The notes under the pieces are model-generated. The model saw only the letters and a program-made list of their open reading frames with translations, was not told the origin of the DNA and did no database searches. 64,000 nucleotides of DNA from Acephala macrosclerotiorum (Eukaryota > Ascomycota > Leotiomycetes > Helotiales > Mollisiaceae): the NCBI GenBank assembly GCA_014904845.1, contig MU119228.1, positions 332,555 to 396,554 of the forward strand. Direction: 5' to 3'. The translations under genes were made by a program, and so were the position numbers. Below, piece by piece: positions 33,508-43,734 of the stretch; within the stretch, counting starts at the first letter, position 1; each line of letters starts with the position of its first letter.

Positions 33508-34454
33508 TCATACCATACAAATACCCCCCAGCCCAACCCACATCCCCTTTAATTCGATGACACTGCCTTGCAATCCTTGATTTTCCTCCGTCAGAACTGT
33601 TTTCTCCCTCTCCAACTCCTCAATATGCTTCCTAGCAAGCACCAGCACCTCTGCCTTACTGACTCCCTTGTCTGCGAAGGACAACCCCTCTTCTCCCGGT
33701 AACGACTGTAGCAATGACTTAAACTGGCCGTTCAGTCTATCCCGATACTGTTTCTCCACTTGATTTAGTTTCTTTGTCGCTGATTTTTCTGCGCTTGTGG
33801 TTTTTAGTTGTGCCGGTTGAGTTCCGTCGAGGTCCCCTCGATATACCCCAAGCTGGTTGCCGGGATTGCATAACGAGGGTTGGGGTGGCAAGGGAGTGGG
33901 AAGAGGAGCTGCAGACACCTGGCCGAGGAGTTTCGTCGCTGTCTCCATCAATGTCGTCGAATTGGGTAGATTCGCTGATAGCCGATAGAGTTAGGAATGA
34001 AGTGTTGGCTTCTTGAAGACTACTGTTGATGTAGGTAGATTGGGAGTCACTTGGTAGGCATCCTAGGAATGAATTCTCAGGCGCAAAGGTCTTATCAATT
34101 GAATTCTGGATAGAAGCAAACGATTGATCAAATGAGTTCCAGGATGCATCTTGGTAGACTCCTGCACTAGCTGAGCTTGAAAGCGGCGATTCGGTGTGCA
34201 GACTTTCAGGCCATGCGAACATTGAAAAAGACCAGTCAGACGGGTCTTCAGCCACCGAGTTATTGACAGACGAAAGTAGACAGCCTTCTTTGGCGTTAGG
34301 GAAATTCTATAGAAATTATTAGGAAGGTCTGTGGAGAGATAGAACAACTAGAAGAGTTGGACGGAATAGAAAAGTTAGGCCTTTCCTGGCCCTAGTCTAT
34401 GGTTCTATCCACGAAAGAATTCTCACTAGACCCAATATTGTTGTCGAAGGTCAT
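33508..34454 (-). CDS. bHLH transcription factor (first of three)
   Basis: Proposed exons 34427-34454, 33847-34287 and 33508-33788 give 249 residues in frame. The last exon carries the bHLH: KKLNQVEKQYRDRLNGQFKS (basic and helix 1), a loop, SKAEVLVLARKHIEELERE (helix 2) and a leucine-rich coil, about residues 157-230. Glu and Arg of VEKQYR are the usual E-box contacts. The N-terminal half is Ser/Asp-rich and acidic, as in activation domains. Without the 58-nt intron (33789-33846, donor GTATAT, branch CAACTAA, acceptor GCAG) the frame would break before the bHLH, so the intron decides whether the gene is intact. The first 28-nt exon (MTFDNNIGS) is the least certain; otherwise the first ATG is at 34222. 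Divergent from the next bHLH gene over 466 bp. Confidence 0.7.
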
Positions 34455-34920
34455 AGTGAATTAGGTTGAAGAAAGAGGGAACTCGGCACTTGTTATTCGT
34501 TTTTAATAAAAATATTCGGAATTAGTTAGAGGCATGTGGCGGATGCAGATCTAGATGTAGTTTTGATTTCTTTCTGTGGAGGATTTAAGATTAGGGAATG
34601 ACTCTGCAACCACACTTACGTGAAAGGGTTAGCAAATCCGGTCATAAAGGGTTGATTGAAAATTCCTCAGTCCTTTGCATCTAGGGTTGCCGGAGTGACA
34701 AATAGAACCGATCTCCTACCCAAACCCCGATGCGCGGGAGATGATTTCCTCGCTTAAGCCACAATTGGGCGTGTGACCGAAAAGCCATCTTTCGTGCTTT
34801 CTAGGGAGGGATACGGGCCTATGGGGGATTATCGTTTAACGGAGGTACCTCCGCAGACTGGCATCGCGGACCACGTCCGAGGAAACGACCAGAGTACCGA
34901 ATTCACTCATCCATTTACCC

Positions 34921-36069
34921 ATGAATAACAGAATAAATTCCAATCCAGATTCTCTTCCTGCCGTAAGGCCTCAATATCCTCCTAGAACTGTGATGGAGGA
35001 TTGGTACTTCACAACGGAGAATATACGCCAGGCTGATTACTCAGGCGGCAAGCGGAACACAACTCAAGCGACTCAAGCCACAAGCTCTGCCTCGGGATGG
35101 CAATTCTTAGTGGGTCCTATAACACCAACATGGCCGCGAAGATATGATGAGACGCCTTTGCAGTCAGATTTCGCTGGCCAAACTCTCAACGCCTTCACGG
35201 GGAGTACTTGGGATCTCTTAGATGACGCTTTGTGGAACGCGACGGCATGGGAACAGTGGGATAAGACTGGAGAGTCGGATAGCCCGGCGACTGAACCCAG
35301 CTTCGCTTCATCGAATTCTTCTAGGAGTAATACTTTCGCGAGAAATTCCCAGTTATGGCCAGGCCTTGAACCAGAAACGGATTCTGTGGCTGGCTCTAAC
35401 GGCCAACGGGTTCCCCTTGCGAATCACGACAACATTCCTTATACGATATGCTTCGAGAGTATTCCGGACCCATCTAATAACACGATTGGGAAGAGAAACC
35501 ACGCAACAGCATATCGGGCGAGTAGAACAGGTGGAGGTCGAAGGTCTCCTATACCATTGCGAAGAGCTGGCACAAATGCTTCAATTAGGAAGAGTTCCTT
35601 AGCTTTGATTTAAGAAACACAAGAAGGTGCCAGTCAATGGCGCTCAGACTTTACATCTTCAACAGCCTTGCATCGTACGATCTCTCCGAAACTTTCTGTC
35701 GACTGGAGCGCATCTGGCCTAACACTGTTGCCACCCTCAGCAGATCTAACCGAACCACCCCCTCGTCCCACCGATAAACGATACCACAAGGATACAGAGC
35801 GCCAATACAGATCAAGGCTGAACAACGCCTTCTCAGTGCTCCTCAACGCGACCCCAGAAGGCCTCGTCGTGGCGGCGACTGGAGTCTCAGGAAATGGTCA
35901 GGAAGAGAAGGCCGCCACAAAGATGGAGATTTTGGATTTTGCCAAGACACATATTACTTCCTTAGAGACGAGACGGTTAGAGCTCGAGGAGGAGAGTCTT
36001 CTGCTACGAGGACAGGTGGCCCTGTCCAAGAGCATTGTCCTCATGTTAGGAGGTCAGCTCATTCCTTGA
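34921..36069 (+). CDS. bHLH transcription factor (second of three)
   Basis: ATG at 34921. The N-terminal part (MNNRINSNPDS ... WDLLDDALWN) is Ser/Thr-rich and acidic, with no domain. In the same frame an ochre stop (35611-35613) precedes the bHLH. An intron 35522-35614 (donor GTAGAA, acceptor TTTAAG) removes the stop and keeps phase, giving 351 residues; a GTGGAG donor at about 35531 is an alternative. The bHLH is near residues 253-315: TDKRYHKDTERQYRSRLNNA with the Glu-Arg-x-x-Tyr-Arg pattern, an unusually long loop with a Gly/Ala stretch, then KMEILDFAKTHITSLETRR and a coil ending near the C-terminus. It is probably an E-box-binding dimer. If the intron is not used, the product is a bHLH-less N-terminal protein. 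Confidence 0.7.
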
Positions 36070-36576
36070 AACCCAGGGGTGTTTGGGGCGTTTTCTGCAG
36101 TCAATTACTTTATAAAGCAGCTTTCCGGCAGTGTTCTGAATTCCTTTATCAACCATATGGAGACGTGACCGAAAGGATTTGGCAAGGACTCGGCATGAGT
36201 GGGGGAAAACACACCACGGTTATACGTGCATCTTTCCACCTTCGCGTGCCGGAGAACACCTCCGGCTGGAACTGACATCGAAATCGCCATCAATAATTAC
36301 CGATGAATCACCTGCGACTCGTCGGACGGGATCACTTCCAGCGGCGATGCACTTCCTCTCTGCATCATTTTGTACTATCCCCCACTCCCTTCCCCCAAAC
36401 AAAGCGCGCAACGCGATTTATAATACCACGCCTGCACGGGCCCCATCAAGGGTCCGTGGCCAATGGAGGCTGCCAGAAGCACCTGTTATTCCCTAATTCG
36501 GGGATATTGACGAGATCTGGTGTGGCGTTACCCAGGTCTCTACCGCGCTTTGTTTAGGGGGGACGGGGGGATAGTA
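36070..36576. other. Intergenic, no gene
   Basis: Short overlapping frames on both strands only. Ordinary composition until the C/G-rich run at about 36555-36570, then the AT-rich element begins. Confidence 0.5.
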
Positions 36577-36944
36577 CAGCCTCTTACGAGATAAATCGAG
36601 TTTTTTAAGAGTATATTAACCCGGGTTTTTTTCTCAAGTTATTATTTATTTCGTAATAAAATAATTTTTTTTTAATATTTTTATAATAATATTAAAAAGT
36701 ATTTATAAATTAATATATAATTTATTAAATAGATTTAAATTTAATTTAATTTTTTTTTAAAAAAATCGAGTTTTTTAAAATATAAACGTATATTTTATAA
36801 TTATAATAATTCAATATTAAAAAAAAAAAAAAAAAATTTTTTTTTTTTAATTTTAAAATATTTAATCGATAATACGATTAATAAAATAATAAATAATCGT
36901 AAATTACATATTGTAAAAAGCTCGATTGATTTTATAAAAAGCTG
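36577..36944. mobile_element. Transition-decayed TIR element (Tc1/mariner-like MITE), 368 bp
   Basis: Left end CAGCCTCTTACGAGATAAAT followed by CGAG. The right end on the minus strand is CAGCTTTTTATAAAATCAAT followed by CGAG. Over about 31 bp most differences are C/T or G/A. TA flanks both ends (36575-36576 and 36945-36946). The interior is almost pure A/T with a long A-then-T run near 36816-36848. The pattern suits an old miniature element mutated by a RIP-like process. Confidence 0.65.
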
Positions 36945-37550
36945 TAGCATAGCTTATAAAGGTGCAGCCTCGGCGCAACCTGAGTATACCATAGCTAAAG
37001 AGAATATAAAGTGAGATTCTTTACTTACCCTGAAATCCCTGGGACTGCTGATATCGTATTGGCGATAGCCACGATCCTCATCCCTGCATCTCCCCGTCCT
37101 CCCTGCGCGGCTTCGGTCCACCAGCGTATTCTTGCACAAGCCCAATTCTGGTCTCCATTACATTTACGCACCGAACACGACACGAATTAGGCAAAGCTAT
37201 AGAACTCCAAAGCGTCTCTGTCCTTCTCCACAATTGCGCGGGGATCCTGGCACACTGGAATTCTGGTGAGGGCTCTTTAGGCTCGAGAGTCGTGTCTACT
37301 ACCCACAGGGCGTTTTAAATGTTAATTCTGAGGTGATTGTGGTCGTGTCTCCAAGGGGTGGCGAGACCAATCATCTCTCCACGATTCACGGTATTTCGCT
37401 ATATCTAGTTAAATAGTGGCCTATACTCATTGATATTTATTATGGCCTGTACGTAGTAGTCTACCTTGGCCATCCGTCCATCGAAGAGCCCACACAGTAG
37501 CTATCTACCAAAAGCGAAAACGCCTCAATTGCATTCCCGAGATCGCCAAG
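36945..37550. other. Upstream region of the HLH gene
   Basis: No credible gene. Ordinary composition; includes the presumed promoter of the gene starting at 37551. Confidence 0.45.
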
Positions 37551-38070
37551 ATGGCAAGAGATCCTAGCCGCAGGCCTTCAGGATCATCTTCAACCGAGGA
37601 CGGCACGTCACCGAAGGCACGTCTCAGAGACGATGGCCTCGGCACCGGCGATGAGGCTCGGCTCCTGGACACGTCTTTGGATGCCGAGATTGCAGCTCTG
37701 AGGGATAGCCTTCCACAGTCCATGCCTGGAGCAAGCACTGTACAGGTTCCAGATACCAGAGAAGCTGATCCGATAAGGCCTCAGGACCCAACCTCTGCCC
37801 ACTTGCACGACCAGGTGGTCATATTGTCGAACGCTCTCAGGTACATACGACACCTCGAAAGCCGCGTACAGCTCTTACGCCAGGAGAATACAGCTCTTGG
37901 TTTAGAGAAGATAATATCTACTTGGAGGATAATGACCCTTGTTGTGAGTGACTGCTTATAAGCCTTGCGACGTATACTAAGCTATGGAGAATCAGAACAA
38001 TGGAGAGCACATGTCGAGCTCAAGTCCAGTTGATTCCCAGAGAAATAACCCCTCAGCACGGGGCGATTGA
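37551..38070 (+). CDS. HLH-leucine-zipper protein with degenerate basic region (third of three)
   Basis: Exons 37551-37943 and 37990-38070 (46-nt intron, strong donor GTGAGT, branch ACTAAG, phase 0) give 157 residues. Helix 1 aligns as DEARLLDTSLDAEIAALRDS (about 34-53), helix 2 as HDQVVILSNALRYIRHLESR (about 86-105), followed by a short leucine zipper LLRQENTALGLE. In ordinary fungal bHLH-zip proteins helix 1 begins VERRYRTSLNAKI. Here the basic residues are Ala, Leu, Leu and Asp, with only Glu and one Arg kept. Dimerisation should be possible but E-box binding is doubtful, which by analogy with animal Id proteins would make it a dominant-negative partner. That role is inference; plain decay is the alternative. 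Confidence 0.6.
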
Positions 38071-38796
38071 GTTTACCGATCCAAAAGCGCTTGCTCGAGC
38101 AGTCACGGTCTCGTTCATCATGTAGCCACGGTTAGCGGTTCTCGTCGTTACGCGTATAGTTTACGTCTATGCCAATATCCGTCCCTAGGAGTGCTTTTGC
38201 CTGTGTCTTTCTAATCTATGAGAGGCTGACTGGCAGACGCTGCTGGCGGGCCTGCTCGTGCTTTCGGCGCTGGATTTCAACACTCGGTCGTCTCATCGCC
38301 GCCATTGCAATTAATTAGTATTAACGATACCCCTTAATATGGGACGGCGCTTTTGGGGTCGGATTGGGTTCATGTTTTGATTGTGTAATTTCAAGAAATT
38401 GCTTTTGTTTAAAAAGAAAATTGTTTAATATAATTTTGAAAAATATAAACGAAATTAATTTTTTTTTTAATTTATATAAAAATATTTTTATAAAAAAAAC
38501 TTTGAATTAAAATGATTAAAATAGCGTAATATTATATATTATTATTTTATTTAAAATAAAATTATAAAATAATAATAAATTATAAATTTGTGTTTATTTT
38601 ATAAATCTTTAATTAAATTAAAAACAATTAAAAACTCGTTTTATACTTAATATTAAATAAAAAATTATAAAAATTCTATTTATAATTTAAAAAAAGAAAA
38701 TTTTAATATTTCTCGTTTGTTTAGCTAGCGCTAGCTCGGTCTTAAGTAAAATCGATTCGGCCAATCCAAAAGCTAGTTTAAATTAAAATTTCTAAA
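38071..38796. other. AT-rich island, no gene
   Basis: 38380-38710 is extremely AT-rich and looks like mutated repeat DNA. A perfect 14-bp palindrome (AGCTAGCGCTAGCT, 38723-38736) stands at its right edge. Clear terminal inverted repeats were looked for and not found. Confidence 0.55.
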
Positions 38797-38851
38797 GAGG
38801 CGCACTACCTTTGCGCAGTGCACTCTTCTAGGAAAGGCAGTGCGCCCCTCA
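38797..38851. repeat. Hairpin-forming inverted repeat
   Basis: Left arm GGCGCACTACCTTT and right arm AAAGGCAGTGCGCC pair over 13 of 14 bases around a spacer of about 20 bp that itself contains GCGCAGTGCAC. It lies directly at the 3' end of the HET pseudogene, between it and the AT-rich island. Confidence 0.65.
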
Positions 38852-38857
38852 AGTGCT

Positions 38858-39897
38858 CACCACACGAAAAGGTTAACATTTCCAACCTGTCGCCAGTCAG
38901 GTCTCCATGAGAGAAGGTCCGAGTTTTCGTCAAAGCCAATTGCACAAGAAAGTATTCAAATTTGGCCGCTTTTCTTGATGTCCCACATCACAAATCACCT
39001 GAAGGTATCTTCTGGCGTTGTGCCCTGGCTATAATCTGGAGCCAACCCGCCTTTATCTTACCAATATTTTGCCAGGCCCAAAACCGCGTAGATCTTATCC
39101 CTTGCATCGGTGCAGTCATTGGAACATGTGGCCAAGAAGATCTCGAAAAGTGAAAGAGAATAAGTTCCGTTTACACATCGTCGCGCAATTTCCATTGCCA
39201 TAATGATTTTCAAGGCTGCCTGGGCTCGGTCGTCTTGCATGTGTCTAACCGTGAATGAGGGATGCCAGAGGAGTTTCGTGAGCACATCCGAAACTTCGTC
39301 CCAAGAAATCGAATCATGTCCCGAAAATAATACTGTCGACTGCGCGCTCGCGAGCTCTTGCACAACCCAAGTGCGGACAAACCAATCTCTGTACAACAAA
39401 CCTGCTAGACGCTCGAAGCTATGAGCCTGCTCAAACTTCACTTGAGCCCACCCATGTCCGGACGTTGTACTGTCTAATTCTTCTCGAAGGTTGTTCTGCT
39501 GGTCGAAATAGAGGGATAGCCATTTCAGAAACTTAAACGCATGATTATCCGAAGGTCTTTCCTCGCCGAGCCATATAATGACTTAGTGTGCATTTGCGTA
39601 GATATCTCTCATAAGAGGAATCTGACTCGCCTTTTCTCGAGTATCCTTCTGATTGATACAGAGGGCATCCGCCCAGAACACTCGACTTTCTCCAGGAAGG
39701 CGAAGCCTTCGCAGTGCTGATGCGAGGTTCGGTTGAATGGGCAAATTGACTCCATTACAAATGATCAATTATTTTGAGGCAAAAGTGAGTTCGCCCCCCA
39801 TATAAGACAAAGCTTCATATTCCTCCCCGTTAAATGATGAAACGTGCAACAGGGAACATTCAATTAGATCTTGAGGTCATCTTTTGTATGGATAAAC
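38858..39897 (-). pseudogene. HET-domain gene, broken by several stops
   Basis: Minus-strand order: IECSLLHVSSFNGEEYEALSY (HET block 1, with MGG in place of TWG), stop, IICNGVNLPIQPNLASALRR, RVFWADALCINQKDTREKA (block 2), RDIYANAH stop VIIWLGEE (block 3), then DWFVRTWVVQELASA, DARDKIYAVLGLAKYW stop, APDYSQGTTPEDTFR stop FVMWDIKKSGQI stop, DENSDLLSW. Two of the stops (TGA where FRRFV and a second Arg would be expected) are what a CGA-to-TGA change gives, a RIP-type mutation. It was clearly a full HET gene and is now dead. Confidence 0.8.
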
Positions 39898-41072
39898 AAC
39901 GAGGACTCGAAAGGCTTCTTGGGGTCCCAGTGCTGTATGTGAATTTCTGAAGAATTCGTAGAGTGTCTCATCAAGCCTACTGACGTCAGTGGACGTAGCA
40001 ATACATCTGCTCATTTAGATCACTGACTTTATGATATCCAATCTCGTTAGTCAATACAGCATTGTATTTCCAGGTCAGGCAACAAACTTTATGAGTGTCG
40101 GTATAAGCCCCGTGACCAAGGCAAATCACAAGAAAAATATTTCTTTTGTCTTTCTTTTAAAATCACTGTGCCAATTGAAAACGAAGTTCGATCGCCTCAG
40201 ATCATAGTCGGGACCGAATCTAGGGCTTGGTGGAGCTCTAGTCGTGTATCGATGAACGTGTAAGTATCTGAAAGACCTTGGAGGTGTCGAGGGCAGCTAA
40301 TATCGTAATAGAGATGCGGATCGTAGACGGCGGCTTCTTGACTTCAAACGGAACATCTTGAGCGCCGCGGGTCAGAATTGACTGGACGCCTCAAACACAA
40401 GCAGATCTATCCGGGAATGTTGAACGCTGCGAAAAACGAAGGATCCACAGATGATTGGTTAACAAGTGCGGGGCAAATTGAGATCGCTCTTGAGAATGCT
40501 TTCGGGGAAGAGGAGAGGGATGGTGTAAAGAAACACTCGAAAAGTCCTCTGGTTTGCTGTACATTCTAGGAGGCAGAATTCCGGAGGCGATAAAACACAA
40601 AGGTAAATGTGCAAGGCTCCCGAAGCCCCTGCTCAGCCTCCACGTACCCTGGCCTAAACATCCTCGCTTTCTCGCATAGTCGCATGACTCAAGCAGGCAA
40701 AAATTAAGCACAAGAAAATATGAAGATTAAAATTAGAGATTCAAGAGATCTCATGACGAGAAAAAAGCAATATTGCTACCATATCACAATTCGACCGACC
40801 CACTCTCTCCCCTTTAATTGGCGAGACGCTAAAAACAAGCTTAAACCTCACAAAACAGCCATTCCGAGGACGCGATACCGTGGGGGTCCCTCAATCGCTT
40901 GCCAGTTATCTCCTACTGCTAGTTCTTTTCAACTGCTGGTATCTCCTCCAATAACACAGCCCAGGTCCTGCTGCGAGTTCTTGATCCATCCATCAATGCC
41001 AAGACAAGACAGTTTCTCACCTGCTCCCAAAGTCCTTCATCCATCTTCATGAAGATAAATGACTCACGTCCA
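39898..41072. other. Intergenic, no recognised gene
   Basis: Continuation of decayed flank on the left, then ordinary composition. Frames at 40378-40569 (+) and 40391-40711 (-) overlap each other and show no family features. Confidence 0.4.
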
Positions 41073-41801
41073 TCACCCCTTCTTAACCCTCTTTGAACGA
41101 CGCCTTTGTGGCTCCCTACCCGCCTGCTCAAGTGTAGATGCCACTTGCATCACAGCAGCACTTTCTCCTGCAAAAGATGTGGAATTCGAGAAAGTGGGGT
41201 CAGGTTCTCCTTCTGTCGAGTCGTAGGGAAACATAACCCCAGTTGAATTAGATGTGAAGCTCTGACCGATATCTTCAAGTTGTGCAGTATCTCCTTTGCG
41301 TCTCTTCTGGCTCTTCGCAGCACCCTCTGAACCTGTCATTGTGCGCTTTTCCCGATTACTGGTACGCCTCGGTGGCCGGGGTGAAGCTTGAGGAGAAGAT
41401 AGATTCATGCCGCTTGGAACCGACGGCGAAGCCTCATATGTGCCATCGTGACGATCTCGATACTCATACTTCTTGACTAATTCATCAGCGATTTCTTCAA
41501 CAACCTCCAGCGATTGCTCTTCGATAAGCGTGGGAAACTTGTCTGCCACAACCCTAAGAGGAAGCTTGATTTCTTCGATCGTCGAGTCAACGGAGAGTCC
41601 AAAGTCCTGTGGGAGAATCCGAACGTCGGATATTTTATACACTTCGTCTTCGAAAAACACATGCACAATTTCTGCATCTGGCTCTGTGCGGTGGCTGTAG
41701 TGACGGTAGAGGTAGAGCGTTGCCTTTTTTATGCGCATGAGCGGGCGGTACGGGTCTTGTCTCTTATGCCATTCTAGAATTTTCGAAGTAAGTGCCTCCA
41801 T
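41073..41801 (-). CDS. Unknown protein with basic, nuclear-looking C-terminus
   Basis: ATG at 41799-41801 gives 242 residues (MEALTSKILEWHKRQDPYRP). The frame stays open 87 codons further upstream but has no ATG there. The N-terminal half (about 20-130) is a compact mixed segment, LYLYRHYSHRTEPDAEIVHV and LPLRVVADKFPTLIEEQSLE, ending in a helix VVEEIADELVKKYEYRDR. The rest is Ser/Pro-rich with basic clusters KSQKRRKGD and RRRSKRVKKG at the very end, which look like nuclear localisation signals. I do not recognise the family. Codon use and length suggest a real gene. Confidence 0.55.
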   Translation of the reverse strand: MEALTSKILEWHKRQDPYRPLMRIKKATLYLYRHYSHRTEPDAEIVHVFFEDEVYKISDVRILPQDFGLSVDSTIEEIKLPLRVVADKFPTLIEEQSLEVVEEIADELVKKYEYRDRHDGTYEASPSVPSGMNLSSPQASPRPPRRTSNREKRTMTGSEGAAKSQKRRKGDTAQLEDIGQSFTSNSTGVMFPYDSTEGEPDPTFSNSTSFAGESAAVMQVASTLEQAGREPQRRRSKRVKKG

Positions 41802-42171
41802 TTCTTCACCGCTGCGCACCCTAGGAAACCACCTGTAGGAGGGCCCTCCTACACACGCAGACTTCTCAAAAGGGCAACTGACAGGGAGGGTCAAACTCGG
41901 ACCACCTGGCGCGCGGGAGAGCTCGCGGGGGCCCTGTCGAAGATCAACGAGCGTGCTAGAGAGAGTGGGGACTGCAATTGTGGAACGGGATATCTGGAAC
42001 GGGGGTATAATAATAGATTTCGAGCTATTGATCTGATCCTTCTGCCGGTTCTCCGAGCCCACCCTGCCCTGCCCTGCCCCTGACCTCTCGCCGGCCCTTC
42101 AATCGAGACTAGCTCTGTTGTTGTTGTTGTCGCTGTAAACGCGTAATCGCTGGTAGATTCGAAAGAGGTTA
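41802..42171. other. Upstream region of the unknown gene
   Basis: The open frame continuing to 42062 without ATG may be an extra 5' exon or chance. A GTT/GTC-rich trinucleotide run occurs near 42115-42132. Confidence 0.4.
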
Positions 42172-42667
42172 TTATTCGTTGATTTCGGGTTCAGGAGTGC
42201 CATAAGGCGTATCGTCGAACTCGCCGTCGTCTGCAGAAAGAAGATCTTTGTAGTCTATCTGCTTAATCGTCAGAATTATGAATAATCTGAAGGAAATACG
42301 TACTGTGTTCAACAGAAACTGGACCATTCCACCATTAGGGCCTGCTGGCAGATTCCACCTCGCGATTAAATTCTGAATTAGATCGATACGAACCACACGC
42401 AATTCAGACTTTAAAGCTCCAGCGTTATCAGCGTACTCCTTTGACGAAATCGGCCCAACTCCTACTTTCCTTTATCAACTCCAAAACACTTGAATACTCC
42501 GGTTTTTCTGGATATTTCTCTCGCATCTCTTCCAGACCACGTCTAGCAAGTGTATCCACGTCAAACTGATAAATCAAAGTCGTATAGCGCTCGGAGTACT
42601 TGATTCTTTCGTTAAAGGTTGTAGAAAGCTGGTAAAGAGCTACTGCTTGCAGCATAGAAAACGACAT
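42172..42667 (-). pseudogene. BTB-tail-like gene fragment with a frameshift
   Basis: The first frame (42428-42667, ATG present) reads MSFSMLQAVALYQLSTTFNE ... FDVDTLARRGLEEMREKYPE, and stops after WADFVKGVR. In the next frame KEYADNAGALKSELRVV continues to LLNT, where a 45-nt intron (42259-42303) leads to IDYKDLLSADDGEFDDTPYG and a stop. This arrangement resembles the helical part after the BTB/POZ fold in fungal BTB proteins, where LYxLAxKYD and a later FxxAVxxxY segment recur. The BTB fold itself is absent. One frameshift near 42440 separates the halves. Family assignment is tentative. Confidence 0.45.
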
Positions 42668-43045
42668 AGTGATAGACTCGAAAAAGATAAATTGAGAGAA
42701 AATTGATTAATCGGATTCGATCAGTAGATAGAGAATCCATCGAAAGAGTAGTTATAGCCATTATTTAATAATCTGGTAAGATTTCAATAGCATGGGAGCC
42801 CAGAATCGTAGTGGTAATGATTGACATTGCTGTCATTTTGTCCGAGACTTTTCCAGCACTAAAGCACGTATCATAGACCCGCAATAACGATCTTCCAAGC
42901 TCCGTCATTAGATCGTCTAGATTTTAGTAGCGCGCTATTCCAAATTCGTAAAATAACAACACCACCACTATAATCAAGCTCAACTCCATTCCACTCCAAA
43001 ATCAACGTTTTTATCAATCACAACTACAATTTTATTACAATCACG

Positions 43046-43316
43046 ATGAATAGATTTCCAACGATCAATCCTAGTATCGTCGAGAACCCTCTGGGGACTC
43101 CTGGCTCTAGGAGGGCGATGGTCAGCTCTCGGATTAGCTGTAAAGCAAAGCCCCTAGTTCATTGGAACCAACTAACCTCTATTAGATGATCCCGCGACTG
43201 TACCTCAAAACGAGAACGGGACCGACACTACCCACGCTTACTGGGAACATGGTCACATCTTCGAGATTACCCCGGAAGTGCTGCGAGGCAGAGATCGGAA
43301 AGAGAGAAGCAACTAG
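43046..43316 (+). CDS. Small two-exon protein of unknown function
   Basis: Exons 43046-43139 and 43186-43316 (46-nt intron, donor GTAAAG, ideal branch CAACTAAC, acceptor TTAG) give 74 residues: MNRFPTINPSIVENPLGTPG ... WEHGHIFEITPEVLRGRDRK. No signal peptide or membrane segment. After the TAG the same frame reads on as protein-like text (RYDHFFRDELVFEN, stop, LLDHTEKLQVLAIEGRYKFE ... FNLTDGSFPFEGT) to 43512, so the present stop may be a break in a longer gene. Confidence 0.45.
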
Positions 43317-43734
43317 AGTTTTGGCCTTCGATACGATCACTTTTTTAGAGACGAACTAGTGTTTGAAAATTGATTGTTGGATCACACGGAGAAGCTGCAG
43401 GTGCTGGCAATAGAAGGCAGATACAAGTTCGAAGCAATGCTAGACATAGAGCTTCCAGTTTACTTCAACTTGACAGACGGGTCATTCCCCTTCGAAGGAA
43501 CCGTAAACTAATAAATTGTTGATCAGGACCGCGCATACAACGCCCCTGACATGCTACCTTATTGGCAACGCGAAAGACGACGAACCCACCCGACGATCAG
43601 GCCTCGGCCTCCAAATAGGACTAGGACTGAGAGACGAAAAGAAAGAGAGCGGCAGGCACGGGCAAGAGAAGAGCGCAAGCGTCCATAATTGGTTCATAGA
43701 GGCAGTGGATACAAAGCTCGAGTCTCGAATAGCT

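Noticed and set aside
33737..33951. Frameshift in the first bHLH gene
   Set aside because: A 58-nt GT-AG intron with a good branch site restores the frame exactly, so a frameshift is not needed.
34454..34921. Three CANNTG E-box-type sites (34487, 34533, 34762) between the divergent bHLH genes, suggesting self-regulation
   Set aside because: About two such sites are expected by chance in 466 bp, so three is not evidence.
35611..35613. In-frame TAA taken as proof that the second bHLH gene is dead
   Set aside because: An intron with matching phase (35522-35614) removes it; the bHLH part beyond is well preserved.
41802..42062. Longer N-terminus for the unknown protein at 41073-41801
   Set aside because: The extension begins with GTG and has no ATG; an upstream exon is possible but unsupported.
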